A stretch of DNA of 64,000 nucleotides from Owenia fusiformis (Eukaryota; Annelida; Polychaeta; Sabellida; Oweniidae). Below the pieces are notes generated by a model, which saw only the letters and a program-made list of their open reading frames with translations, had not been told where the DNA came from and made no database searches. The first letter of the stretch is position 1; every line of letters begins with the position of its first letter. The stretch covers positions 4,235,525-4,299,524 of the forward strand of contig CAIIXF020000004.1 in NCBI GenBank assembly GCA_903813345.2, in the 5' to 3' direction. The translations under genes and the position numbers were made by a program. Of this stretch, positions 12,691-25,800 are shown piece by piece.

Positions 12691-13117
12691 CAGATGCGAG
12701 TAGAAATAATCTTGATTTACGTCATTAAAAATTAAAAATTCAGTCAAAAGTAATATCATATTTGAAATCTACCTGTAAAATTACATCTAGAAATGTGGTT
12801 TTAAAAAGTGTTTATCAACTTTGAAAAATTAATTTTCTTTGAAAATGTGACTTCTAGCTCGGGGAGATTCCCTATAGACCCCATGCTATAAAATCACAAA
12901 AAATGAAATATCTTTTCTTTTAATGGACAGATAATATTTTGCTTTACTGGACATATTTTCATTAGTATAAGTATCAGGCACATAAGGGTTATATGAAAAT
13001 TGAGCCACTTAAATTGATAATATTCAAGTTTAAGGGAACTTTTTTATATACCTGCCATGTTAATTGACCCGAATCAGCCACCTGGTGGTGAAACTGGTAA
13101 CTACCTACTCGCATTTG
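12691..13117. mobile_element. 427-bp MITE family member, copy 1
   Basis: The ends are cagatgcgagtag and ctactcgcatttg. A second copy with the same ends and interior (agaaatgtggtttt, ggggagattcccyatagac) is at 52823-53227. There is no ORF. Confidence 0.85.
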
Positions 13118-13924
13118 GGTAATTCAAGTCATTTCTTGTGGCTTATTTGTGCATTATTATTGTTTTGTTGGTATATCATAGAAGGAAGTGATTGAATCAA
13201 TTAACTGTAAATCAAGTATAAAATGCTGAACAATATTTACTTTAGTTGAAGCTGTTGAAATATGTGCCACTGAGAAAAATACCCAAGGAAGAATGTTCCA
13301 GTAATTTATTGTACCACCAGCTTATTATCTTTTTTTAAATGTAAACGTTCACATTAATGCTGTGGGCAAAAAGGTTCCATTGTCTCAATAAGTCCATCTT
13401 AAAATGCTTTATTGTAAATACATATATGTTCAAATAGAACAAGCGGGTTTATGCAATGTATGCATATTATTGTACATATGGGCAAAAATGAATTTGTAAA
13501 TATGAAACGTGTTGTAAATGATGGTAGCTTGGCTGTCTGCAGCAAGTTGTAATGTCCCCCCTCCCACTCAACATGCATGTGCTTATAGGGTGAAATGAAG
13601 TGGAGGGGGACAAATACTTGTTGAAAAAGTTTAAAAGGTTATTTTATTTAAGGCAGCTATTGGTTATGATGGTATAAGAGTTGCATATGTTTGCTACATT
13701 ATAAGCATACAATGTGATGGTATAGATGGAGTGCAGATCAGTTGATCATGTTGAATGTTCACCGAGTGAGTTCAGCAAAAGTTTGGCTCAGAGAGATTGT
13801 TTTCTTAAATCGATGTAATTTGCAACATTTGAAATTAATTAAAAGAAAATCCTGTGAAAACAGTACTATCTTGTCAGTTTGAAGCAGTTTTCAGTGTACC
13901 AGTGAAATTTTTATTTTAGGCTAA

Positions 13925-14093
13925 AGTAAAACCTGTCTTAGTGAACACCTCTTTCTAAACACGTGAACACCTATGTTTAGTGTGCACCACTTCAATAAAC
14001 ATTTTACATTGACTCCTGTATAAAATCCCCTCCAAAGTGACCACTGCCTACAATTGTAGCTCCATAGGTGTTCACTATATCCAGGTTTCACTG
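13925..14093. mobile_element. agtgaaacctg-family inverted-end element
   Basis: The left end reads agtaaaacctgtcttagtga and the right end, inverted, cagtgaaacctggatatagt. The interior repeats gtgaacacct words. Related copies or fragments lie at 8772, 21143, 47692 and 54460, and a further trace near 32440. Confidence 0.7.
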
Positions 14094-14325
14094 TATATTG
14101 GTAGTAAGTCACAAGACTCCTTCTGATACTCACAACATCTTTCTGTTTCACAAGAAACTGAGAAGAAATGAGATGTCATGGTTTATCAGGATGCACCAGA
14201 CTCACTCAAGAAATAAGGAAAAATAGTTTTGAGGAAAAAACCTTACCCATCACTTCATCATTTCCAAAAATGCATGTATTGTTAAACAAAGAATGCATTG
14301 AATGTATTGCATTCTGTCTTATTTC

Positions 14326-14830
14326 ATTTATTATCCCATCGAACAAAGTTCGGAGGGATAGAGGAACGCGTCTGTCCGTCCGTCCGTCCGTACGTACGTA
14401 CGTACGTACGTCCGTCCGTCCGTCCGTCCGTCCGTCCGTCCGTCAGTCCGGGCAATAACTCAAATACCGTTGGCCCGATTTTGTTCATATTTTGTACACA
14501 TATACCCTATGGGATAGAAGTTCTGCTTGAAAGCCGATTTTCAAAATGGCCGCTCATTTCAAAATGGCGGCCATTTTAGTGCCGATTTTACAGTAATTTT
14601 GAAAAATGGCCAACATTTTTATGTGTGTGTTATTTTACAAGTACGTGTGCGATTTTTCAAAAATTTTAGAGGTGGCTACTTAAAAGCATATTATTCCTTC
14701 TGATGACAACTTTGCTAGTGAGCAACTATTTTGAAAATGGTGGCCTTTCTGGTGTGTTGTTTTATGATATTTGCTATTCGTTTGTAAAGATGCCAGCCAT
14801 TTCTGTTCGATGGGATTTGGCGTTGCCGTT
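14326..14830 (+). repeat. cgtc-microsatellite dispersed element
   Basis: The core reads ttatcccatcgaacaaagtt, then ggagggata, a run of cgtc/cgta tetranucleotides (14371-14455), then caataactcaaatacc. Blocks of aaaatggcggccatttt follow. Diverged relatives occur inverted at 26075-26235 and 50760-50975. Confidence 0.75.
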
Positions 14831-15175
14831 GTTCTGGTTTTTATAAGTATTGCAAATGAAATAAATAAGTTAAAGGCACACAGTACTTAAATGTGCTTAA
14901 AGCCACCTGTTTAAAGTAATAAATAATGCCTAGATATTGAACAAATATTTCATTCTATTGAGGTGAATACCTGTACATCTTTCACAAGTGATATTCACCG
15001 AAAATAGAGTGAAATATTTGTTTTATTATATCACTGTCTAGCTAAACATCCCTAATATTATTAAGTCATAGGTTAACCTTTGAAATACATACAAATCTAC
15101 TCGGTTCTTCTGCCATTTTGACTTACACTGAACTAAATTATTTACACTGAACGAAAACAAATTCTTTGAAAATTC

Positions 15176-15312
15176 CCGGGAGCGTGGGATATCGCTAGAT
15201 ATCTCACGGTTGTCTAATCTGATTAGCATTGCCATTGAATATCGCTAGATATCCCACGACATGTGACCCGGTTTTGACCAATCATACTGTCGCTAGCTAG
15301 ATAGCGATATAA
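15176..15312. other. Cluster of atatcgctagatat palindromes
   Basis: Two copies of gatatcgctagatatc-like palindromes (15188-15204, 15239-15255) and a looser one (gctagctagatagcgatat, 15292-15311) occur within 140 bases. They could be binding sites or the ends of a decayed element. No gene is adjacent. Confidence 0.5.
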
Positions 15313-15682
15313 TAATTGTTGTTATCCCGGAGTGGACGATTCGGCTTAAATGTATTGTAATGCAAACTGTATTATGTCAGATCGTTATTTAGAATAACAA
15401 GTTCCTTTAAACGTGTTGTATTTTGAAGTCAACATGTATGAACAAACAAGAAAATGGTCATGCCGGTCAGGCATCTTTCCATCACTCCATATATGGTTAA
15501 AATAACTGCATGATTTTCTCGCATTGTAGTAAACAAAGATCCCTGATACCTGTTAACTTTATTCCTTGGCCTCAAAATTGGCTAAATTGGCCTCGTTTCG
15601 AAACATGACCACCTTGACGTTTTCTTTAAAGACTATGGGCCCAAGCACTGCGGTTGTACACGCTTAGTATATATTTAACATA

Positions 15683-15742
15683 CAGGGTGTTCCAAATGAT
15701 TGCAAACTATTTTGTCCTAATTGTTACTTTTGGTACACCCTG
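15683..15742. mobile_element. 60-bp mini MITE, TA-flanked
   Basis: The ends cagggtgttcc and ggtacaccctg are inverted, with TA on each side. This is the shortest of the mariner-type pieces in the window. Confidence 0.7.
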
Positions 15743-17089
15743 TATGAAAAACTGAGGTAGATTTTACACTTGGAGGGTTGAATATTATTCAGAAATAAAG
15801 TGGGAGAAATATTAAATATTGTGTTTGTTGTGTTATATGTACTTTTATTCCATAGTTAGCATGATATTCATAGGACAGCATGTCAAAATAAAAACGGTAT
15901 TTTTGTAATCAGTGGTAAAATATGATATTTTTGACAAATTTTCACTTAACTATAGCATACGGTGTTAAAGCCATGACATGCGGCGCCGTATGCTATGAAT
16001 TATGGATTTTTGCTACTTCTGACTCAAAACGAGGCTTAGTGCCAACATCGCCGGATTGTTTGGAAAATTCGAATTCAATCACTTAATTTTCGACGATTTT
16101 GATGACTTTTACTAAGCTCGCTCGTGCAGATATCATATCCATTCGTGGATAAAAATCATATCACTCATAAATCATAGGATATCCTCTATATATATTGCAC
16201 GTAAATGTTGCCACATTTGCAAATCCAAATTCTCAAACATTTTCCTCATAGGTGGAATTGGCATATCTTCTATTGACAAAAATGAATGCAACGAAAACTC
16301 TTCATTTTGTTTTGTCTCACTTCATGTATTTTCAGTTTGTGGTTTAATTTTCAAAATTTCACCCGTTTAAAATTCTCTTTTCCCTGTCCTTTCCCAGAAT
16401 TCTAATATCCTGATCATTTATACCATAATAACCCTCTTAAAAGATTTTGCCCTACGAAAATCTTGGGACTTTCTGTGTTTGTGTTCTGATGTCTTGGGAA
16501 CCTGAAGCACCATCTAAATGAAAAAACTAAGTCTATATACAGTACAGGAAAAGAGAGTCAATACATTCCATGTACAACTTTCAAGTAGGTGGCACTTCAA
16601 GATTCTGTGAGTAATGCCCCCCCCCCCCCCTATATTCAGTCACTTGTACTTTGATACATGAAAAAACGGGTCAGTGCAGTCCTCATTCAAACATAGGACA
16701 GATAGTAAACCAGTAGAGCTCAACCAGAAATCAGCATTGGTTAGTGCATCAAAATTTGTTGATTGTTTTTTTTATTATTACTTTTGAATATTAATTTTGG
16801 TCTTCAATTAATCAATTTCAATAAAAATTTGATGATTTTGTTAAAACGGCCAAACAGAAACATCCAGTTAATATTGGAGCTTCTAGATGCCAAATATTTG
16901 GAGGGGAGTGTACTTCAGGAGAACAAGTTTTTGGAGGGGAGTGTACCTCAGGAGAACAAGTCTCAGAAAAAGTTGTCAACAGCACACTCGTGAGTATAAG
17001 TAACCAACATAAAAATACCATATTTTTATTCTCCATTATTTATTTATGAACCCATTTTGCCCTATTTGTTCAAGGGTAGTAACATTTAC

Positions 17090-17545
17090 ACATACACATC
17101 TTTTTTACATGTGAAGCTTATAACATACTATAAGGAGATTAACATGTACAGATTAACATACATAGATTTTCATGTATAGATTATGACATGTAGGTTAACA
17201 TCTACAGATAAATATATGTAAATTAACATGTACAGATTAACACATGTAAATTAATATGTAAATTAACATGTACAGATTAACACATGTAAATTAATATGTA
17301 CACATTAACACATGTAAATTAACATGTACACATTAACACATGTAGATGAACATGTACAGATTAACACATGTAAATTAACATGTACAGATTAACACATGTA
17401 GATTAACATGTATAGATTTACACATGCAAATTAACATGTACAGATTAACACATGTAGATGAACATGTACACATTAACACATGTAGATGAACATGTACACA
17501 TTAACATATGTAGATTAACATGTACACATTAACATGTAGAACTTA
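17090..17545. repeat. Minisatellite of acatgtacagattaac units
   Basis: Alternating words acatgtacagattaacacat and gtaaattaac or gtagatgaac, about 27-28 bp per unit, repeat roughly 14 times with drift. Confidence 0.85.
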
Positions 17546-19874
17546 ATTTGTGGCTAATAGACCAACAATATCATACATTCTGACATTACTGCATTACTTA
17601 TCTGATAAACTAAAATGATAACTGTTCCCCTTAAATGTTGTTCACATAAATGTGTAGCATAGAATGTTCCTAAGCATTGATGCCCATGATTTGTACATAT
17701 TTACAGTCTAACACCCCCAAAAAAGTTTGACAACCTGGAACTCCCTTTTGGACAATGTGTTAAACCATGTTTACGAGTCTGGCAATTTTCAAAGATTCAT
17801 TAGTCGTAAATTTTGGTTAAATTCACAAGTAGTAATTTTTGCTTTTTGAAAATTCAATATTCAAACATTAACATGAGTTCACCCACTATCCATTGGAAAG
17901 TTAGAGTTGTCAAACTTGTTAAGGAGGTGTAAGTGCTAATGATTGCTCATTGCATACATATAATAATGCACTATCTTCTTTAGGTTTATTGTATAATGTC
18001 TAACTGATGTGTTATCACAATGGGGTTTTTGAATATAAGTGTTCAGTGCAAATGTCTTGAAATGTCTTTAAAATACACAATGTATTTTGTTAATAAGTGT
18101 TTCATTGGTTGCAACCACAGATTTGTATGCTACTTTTTACTTAAGATATTTTCAGATAATTTAAATTTTCAAAATATACAATATCACATTTTTTGTGTGC
18201 AATATACAGCAAGCTTGATCATCACATAGGCCACAATTTTTCAAAATTTTGTTTTACAAGTCTCTTGGCTTCTTTTACATTCCCCAATTGAACCAATTGG
18301 CCAATCAGAAGACAGTAGCTACATTTTATCAACTGATGTATGGTTACTAAAGGAAAACTGTACTAAGACTTTGGAAAAAGACTTGCATACAAAAACTTCA
18401 TTCATTAAATTCCATCTACATTCAACGAGTCATAGGGTTAAATCCCTTACTATAAAATCCACAAAAGGCTTACTGTTAAACAAACTAATCAAAAACTTTG
18501 ACCTAAGCTTAACTTATATAGTTTTTCAACATTCAAATGGACCAAATAATAAAAATCTACTATGTAAATCAATCTCTATATAATAATAATAATCATAACT
18601 ACATAACAATATTCTATATGATTCACAGGTTTAAATAGTGCTTCAAGGTAAAAAAGAATTTGTAATTAATATTTTCAAATTATTAATATTTTCACATTAC
18701 TAAAACAATATTACAGAAAAATTCATTGAAAATTGGTGAAACTGAATTAGGAGAGAAGGAATCAAAATGTATTTCTCACATTTGAAAGTTTGATTACTGA
18801 AGTAATTGTAAAAAATGTATTCTTAAAAAGACATTAATAAGGAATGATTGTTAAGAAGTGACTTATTGCGTCCTAAAGACATTCAAATGGTGTGGTAAAT
18901 AAATGTTATTATACAATAATATTCTATTAGTGTAAAAATATAGAATTTCTTTTGAAGTGAAAGCGCGCACAAACTGTACATATACCCCACAATACATTTC
19001 AGAAAGCTTAAATCAAAAGAGGTTCTTGTCCCATGATGCAACAGCTTTAACAATTTGCATTATGGGTCAGATTCCTTTCCTTTCATAAAAATAATTTATT
19101 AAATACAAATCCTCATGGGGCCAACAAACCTTTCCTTAATATTACAAGCTGGGCATTCATTCTACATATAACCCAAAATTTGAAAAATTCCCTAAAAATC
19201 ATACTTTTTGGATAAATATTGTCGGAGGCAAGGGTCCAAATATTTTATTAAGGGGAGAACATTAAGAGTTCGTATTCTTATTCTGTACTTAGGTTGAATT
19301 TTTCAGAGAATCAAATCATATTGTATTTATGGAATGTAATACCCAACTTGAAATAAAATGCTCAAAAGCCCAAATAATACCTAGCTATGTATCTCTATAT
19401 ACACGATTATTTATCCCTCAAGAAATTACTATGTACATTGTTCACCAAAACTGTCTATACTTATAATACCCAGCTCATCAGCTTTTATGCATAGTCAAAT
19501 ATCCCAATATTCTATCACTTTTAACTTTGTCTAAGCTAGAGCTGAATATATTCTTAACTCTATCGAGGCTAGAGCTAAAAATATTTGGTTTCACTCCTTT
19601 AGAGAGTCAGTCTTGCTCAATAGGTGATATTCTTTTACTAAGAAACTGTCACCAAGTTGAACAATTTTTTTTTTACATTTTGGAAAGTCTGTTTTTTGAG
19701 AGGTGTTTTTCCTTCATTCTGAGGGAATATTTTTAAATTCCCAATTTTTTTAACTTGGAAAAATAAAAATATGTCTGTGTGCCGTGCTATTCTAGAGTTA
19801 GATGATCCTAATTCAAAGCCAAGGTCATGAGATGTCAAAGTTGAAGGTCATTCAGTAGTATCTCCATTTTGCGT

Positions 19875-22800
19875 CTAATCTACCTTGACCACACTGTAGA
19901 TCTTTGTCACAAACCAGAAGCATGCAAAGAAACCTATGCTCCCTGAAAATAAAAAACATTATGCTCTTTATGGGTATGTAGTGCCAACCACGTAAATCTA
20001 ATGCTTGATAATTTTAGTGAATAAATAAATAATAAAAAAATTTGAAAAACACATTCCATTGCTATGGATTTCATTGCCTTGCTTAAGCTACACAAATATG
20101 AAACAATTTTCACTGATCTCCACAATTGTGTAGCAACTGCGTGCTAAACGCTGTAAAAATTTGAAATTAATTCTAATGAAGATATTTAACTTACCTGTGA
20201 GTAAGAAAAACACAAAGACCATAATGAAGGTGTAGCCAAAGTAGAGCAGGGTAGATACACCCCCACTGATCTCAAGTCTGGACACAAAGTAATAGATACA
20301 ATATATGAACAGGTAGACTGCCGTGAATCCACTTGTTAGGAATGAGCGCCACCACCAGTGGTAGTCCTGAAAAAAAGTTTTCAATGAATTGTTATTTTGG
20401 GTTTTGAATCTTTTGGCGTAGTTTTAATTGAATTTTTGTTTATCACATGGAATGAGTGCTTGGTCTGGAATAATATATGTTAACGTTATTTTGCCCTTTC
20501 AGTTTTTCAATTTTAGTGTTCTTTTTACTTTAAAATTCTATTGATACAATATTTGTTTTTTTTGATAAGTTTGTATTTATTATTTTCAAATAATAATTTG
20601 ATAAAACAGATATTTGAAAATCTGTCAAAGAGTGTTAAATGTATTCTTAAGATGTAAAATCGGTAACATAGGATGTAAGATCAGTAGCATACCTCGGCAC
20701 ATAGGTGGAAATAGCAGAGAAGTATAGTTGCCTGGGAGCAGGTTACGATAAGAATGATAAACACGAGGAACAAGAATCCAAACATGTAGTAGATCTGGTG
20801 AGACCTGAAATAAAACAGAAGTTTACAATAAGACCTGAAATATAGCACAAGTTTACAATAAGAATCCAAACATATAGTACATCTGGTGATACCTAAAATA
20901 AAACAGGAGTTTACAATAAGACCTGAAATATAGCACAAGTTTACAATAAGAATCCAAACATGTAGTAGATCTGGTGAGACCTGAAATAAAACAGAAATTT
21001 ACATTAAGAAATATGGTTAGGCATTAAGATGACAAAATTACACAATCTGGTTAGCAAATTTCAAAAGGTTACAAAAGTGTAACTAATTGTTACATATGAC
21101 AAACGTTAATCACAAAATTTGTTGGCTGTAATAATAATTAAAACGTGTCTAAGTGGAACACCTCTGGTACCTCTTTAAAGTGTTTCACTTTGGACTTTGG
21201 AGGTGTTCCACTTTTAAAGGTTCATTTAACATTAAGTTGGTCTTGGGACTCTAAAAAGTGTTCCTCTTTGGAGGTGTTCCACTTTTAAAGGTTCATTTAA
21301 CATTAGGTCAGTTGGTTTTGGAACTCTGAAAAGTGTTCCACTTCTAGAGGTGTTCCTTTTTAGAGGTTTCACTGTTACTTATAGTAATAATATTTGACCA
21401 AGTAGTGCTATTAATCCAGAATTTAACATAAATATTTGGGGATTTATATTACGATAGAGTTATATTACGATTTAAGGAACCATCTTGTTTCTCTTACCAT
21501 ATGCTATTGAGAATGAAGAAAAGTTGGATGAAGATACAGCCAAAAGGCAAGACTCCTCCCATGACGATACCAGGAATAGGTTTGGTGTAAAATGTCTGGT
21601 CGGGAATCTGGCGAGGGATTTGATTGGTTCGCACAGGATGCTCAATTGGCTGAAATGGAAAATGTGTAAGAATGCATAAAATTCATTTGTTTTCCAATAT
21701 ACTGTGTGAAACAACTTTAAAATATAATATACTTAGTATATATAATCTCAAGTATATCAGTATTTATATTATTAATTTATTTTATAGTTTTGTATCAGAG
21801 GCATAAAAATTGATTTTTCAATCAAATTCCTTTATTTAATATCATTTCAATTGATATAAATTGATTAATTCAATAGATATACAGGTGGATATTGGAGTGC
21901 AGTGAAACACATTCGGTAAAAAAGTTTTTTTTGACTCAATCTTACTTTTTTAAAGGTTTGAGAGTACCGCTTAAATAATTTCATTTTTATTTAGAATCCA
22001 TTATTGATTCACATTCAACAACCTGGTTGTTTACTAAATATCATTGCACAAAAATACCTTTACATTCTATTACAGACATACCCCTGTATTATTCTGTTAA
22101 AATAGCATAATTTTCAGTCTAAATGCACTTCACATTCAGGTCTCCCTTATTTTAAATATCCTGATCAAACAACCATAGTACCATAGGATATTATATCCAA
22201 ACACCCCTTATTTAACCAGTAAAATCACCTCAAAATGGTTTTAACAATTATTTAATAACTTTCAGTCTAAACGCATTACACAGGTGTTCATTTATTTTAA
22301 ATATCCCTTACTAAACAACCACAGTACCATATTAAGATATCACATGAAAAGTACCCCTTATTCAACCTGTAAAAACACCTCTGCAAAAAAGTACCAAAAC
22401 CCCTGAATTTTGCAGCCAAAACCATCTTATTAACTTCCAGAACATTTCTGCCCTATATTTTATTTATAAAACAGTTACCTCCTGTATTTCCATGCAGGTG
22501 TGAAAACAAAATTAAATATTTAGATTCATTTTCAAATAATTTTTCAGTATTACATCCCACTCTTTTCCAAGTTATAACTTTTAGACAGAAAAATTACAAA
22601 AATATTTCTTCATTGGAGAACTCAAAAAAGTTTTTAAAGCCTCTTTTGACATCACAAGGGAATTGTGGGAACAAACCCTCCTTGTACTCATCCCAACCAT
22701 CCCAATAAAATTAATTTTTACATAGTCATAAAACTTTGTAGATTAACATGGAACGTGTTTGCAACTGTGGGGGGACTAAGTAAATGTGCACGATAAGTAC

Positions 22801-25800
22801 ATACCCGTTTCTTGAAGCCAAAGTATGCGCCAACAAATGTAAGAGGTACGGACACTCCAAACCATAAAGCTAAGAGTGCTACGAGGGTTCCGAATGGTAT
22901 AACTGTGGGGGAGACTAAGTAAACATGCACAATAAATACATACCCGTTTCTTGAAGCCAAAGTATGCGCCAACAAATGTAAGAGGTACGGACACTCCAAA
23001 CCATAAAGCCAAGAGTGCTACTAGGGTTCCGAATGGTATAGCTCCACTGCTTCCCTTGATCCACAACACAAGGTTCAATATGAAGAAGACGGCAAACACA
23101 ATCCTAAAACAACATAAAACAAGGCGTAAACACATGACAAATGTCACAGACATCGAGCGCCAAACACTGTTTAGGGCAGGATATCATTTCTTGAATGTTG
23201 AATAAAAACTCTATGGAAACAGATCAAAAATACCACTCTTTAAAGGTATTTTTTAAATTTTCGAATATTTTTGGCTCATTTTTCTCGATTTTTTGCACTT
23301 TGAACCTTTAATAACCAATTGATTACATATTGGGGATACTTAAGGATATATCATATTTGAGATTATAAGGAATACACTGGTATGTCATTTGTACATGTTA
23401 CTTGCAATTTTTCACCCCCTATAGATCTGATTCTAGCTTTAATATGTATACAATTGTTAAACAGCAACTTATTGTTCTTACCCTGGGCACAGAATTGAGG
23501 TCAGGATTACATTAGACTTCCACTTTTCACCTCCCATCACTGAAAAAAGATTTTTAAAATATTTTAATATGTGACACCAGTCAGCTCTTATATATTACCT
23601 TAAATTATCTTACTAAGGACTGATCTTTGAGTGTCTACATTTTCTAACCTAACAAACATTTCAGTTTTAAATTTAAAATTCCAAAATGTCACTGGACTTG
23701 AGATTTCAAGAAAATCTTAAAAACATATTTTAGTGCTCTAAATGTTTTGTATTGAAGTAGAACTAATAATCAATCTATATTTGGTTCAATGCTTACTTTT
23801 ATATATTCTAGAAGAGATGTAGCCAGCAGGGGTTCCCAGACATACATAAAGTACAAGGGCACATGTCATCAAAGACCCTCTGTTAGCAGGTGACAAGAAT
23901 CCAAGACATGCAAATACTGAAATAGATAAACAAAAATGTTACAAACTGGTTAGGTGTAACATGGATACCAAATGTTGTTCAAAACTAACACCAAATGCTG
24001 GTTGCAAAAATGGTAGCTATGACAATATGTGATGACATCAGAACACAGTTTAAGTGTAAAGTTTTCAGTTATAAGAAGTGTAAATTTTAAAGATGGGAGA
24101 CATCATACTAATTGCTTTGAGAATATTTTGAATCCTTGAGAGCATGTTTTTCTACTTTGGGCTTGATTTGAGATTTATTTTTATATACACATTTTGAGTG
24201 CTAACAAGTATTTTCAGTGTGCGCTTATATAATGAGTCAGCTACTTATTTTGAGTGCTTTTTTAAAACATACCCAGTGTGATAAGAGCCATAAAGAATAT
24301 CTGTACTCCATTGCCAAGGAACACTGACAGAACCATTCCCTTTCTGGGGGGTCTGAAGACATCCCCATGTACCAGCTTCCAACCAAACTCCTCTTGGGCG
24401 TCATCCTAGTACAGATACACAATTTAATATATTATTATCATGAGACAGGGCATTAACATGCAAAATGTCAATACCCGCCATTTGTTACAGATGAGGAATG
24501 ACAGATGCCAACCACCACCCACTAAACGCCAAACTCCATCCAAAAAAAAAGACTATAACAATATATTTTCACATCATTTAGTTTTGCGGTCAGTATGGAT
24601 ATACAGTAAAACGTGTAAGGTTCAGCCTTTCTGTTATTATAAGGGAAACATCTACATATTGTGAATTCCCATTTGAAGTGCTGTTTCCCATGAACTTATT
24701 GTAAAATGGCCTCTATAGTTGGAACATTGACAAATACACCTGGCATACTATTTTGAGGTTTTATGTTCTTCACTTTACACAATATATGTTTTCAAGGTTT
24801 AAACAGCCTACAAATGGGTGGAATATTATATATGAGTAAAATAGAAACGAGTGAAACAGATATGAGTGAAATACAAATGAGTGAAATACAAATGAGTAAA
24901 ATACAAATGAGTGAAACTACTCACAGAGTTATCCATCTGGTTGTATCTTGCAATGTCTTTGTGAAGAGTCCTCAACATGATCATAGCAACCATTCCACTA
25001 AGGAACAACACAATCACTAGGGAGTTCATGATGCTGAAAAATACAATAAAATTACCAAAATGTACAAATTTCAGTTTGGATGAACCAAAAAGTACAACTG
25101 AATGCTCCAAAGGGAAACAAGCAAAATTATCTTAAATATGTTCATTAATTGAATTATAAATGAAATGATTTTTTCCAAACTTTTATATTTTACACATAAT
25201 ATTTACACAAGGCATTAAAATTACAAAACTGTAAACACTCATTTGTGGTGACATTAAATATCAGCCACACAACGTGACAATTCACAGTGACATGATACAT
25301 GAAAATAAATGTTTAACTATATAAAAAACGTACCTGAACCATTGAATGTTGGTATGTGGCATGGAGTCCAAGATGTAATCCCATCTGGAGGACCATTTAA
25401 TATTTGGGTCATCCTGAAATAAACATACATTTGTTAACTTTAGACATTTGTTGAGTGATGATATACATTTTTGTACTCAAAAAGCTATTGTACTCAATAA
25501 ATATTCATTGTAAACATTCATTGTACACAAAACAGTCAATGTAAACTTAATAATGAATTTCTATTGAAATTGACCATTCAAAATTGAAATGTACTTACCT
25601 TAAATGTGACAGAGTAAGTATAGTTAAAGGTGATATCATTGTTGGTACCAGCAACTCCTAATACAGGGGCCCCGCTACATGCTGCCTCTCCAGTCTTGCC
25701 AGCATTATGCTTGATGCTAAAATGAAACATTTGGTACATTAACGCAGGCATTCTTATGCAGTTCATTAAAATGTTAAGTCTTTGTCTCACAAATTTTTCC

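Larger units (their letters stand above)
14831..19874. other. Intergenic region between convergent GCC2 and TM9SF2A
   Basis: No exon or long ORF was recognised. It should contain the 3' UTR and poly(A) site of TM9SF2A on the minus strand, which I cannot place. A 30-bp duplication with ggaggggagtgtac lies at 16898-16965. Other repeats are listed separately. Confidence 0.5.

Noticed and set aside
22795-22905. Second exon 13 of TM9SF2A as an alternative exon
   Set aside because: Its acceptor sits in the wrong phase: from exon 12 it frameshifts and from exon 13 it reaches a stop within eight codons.
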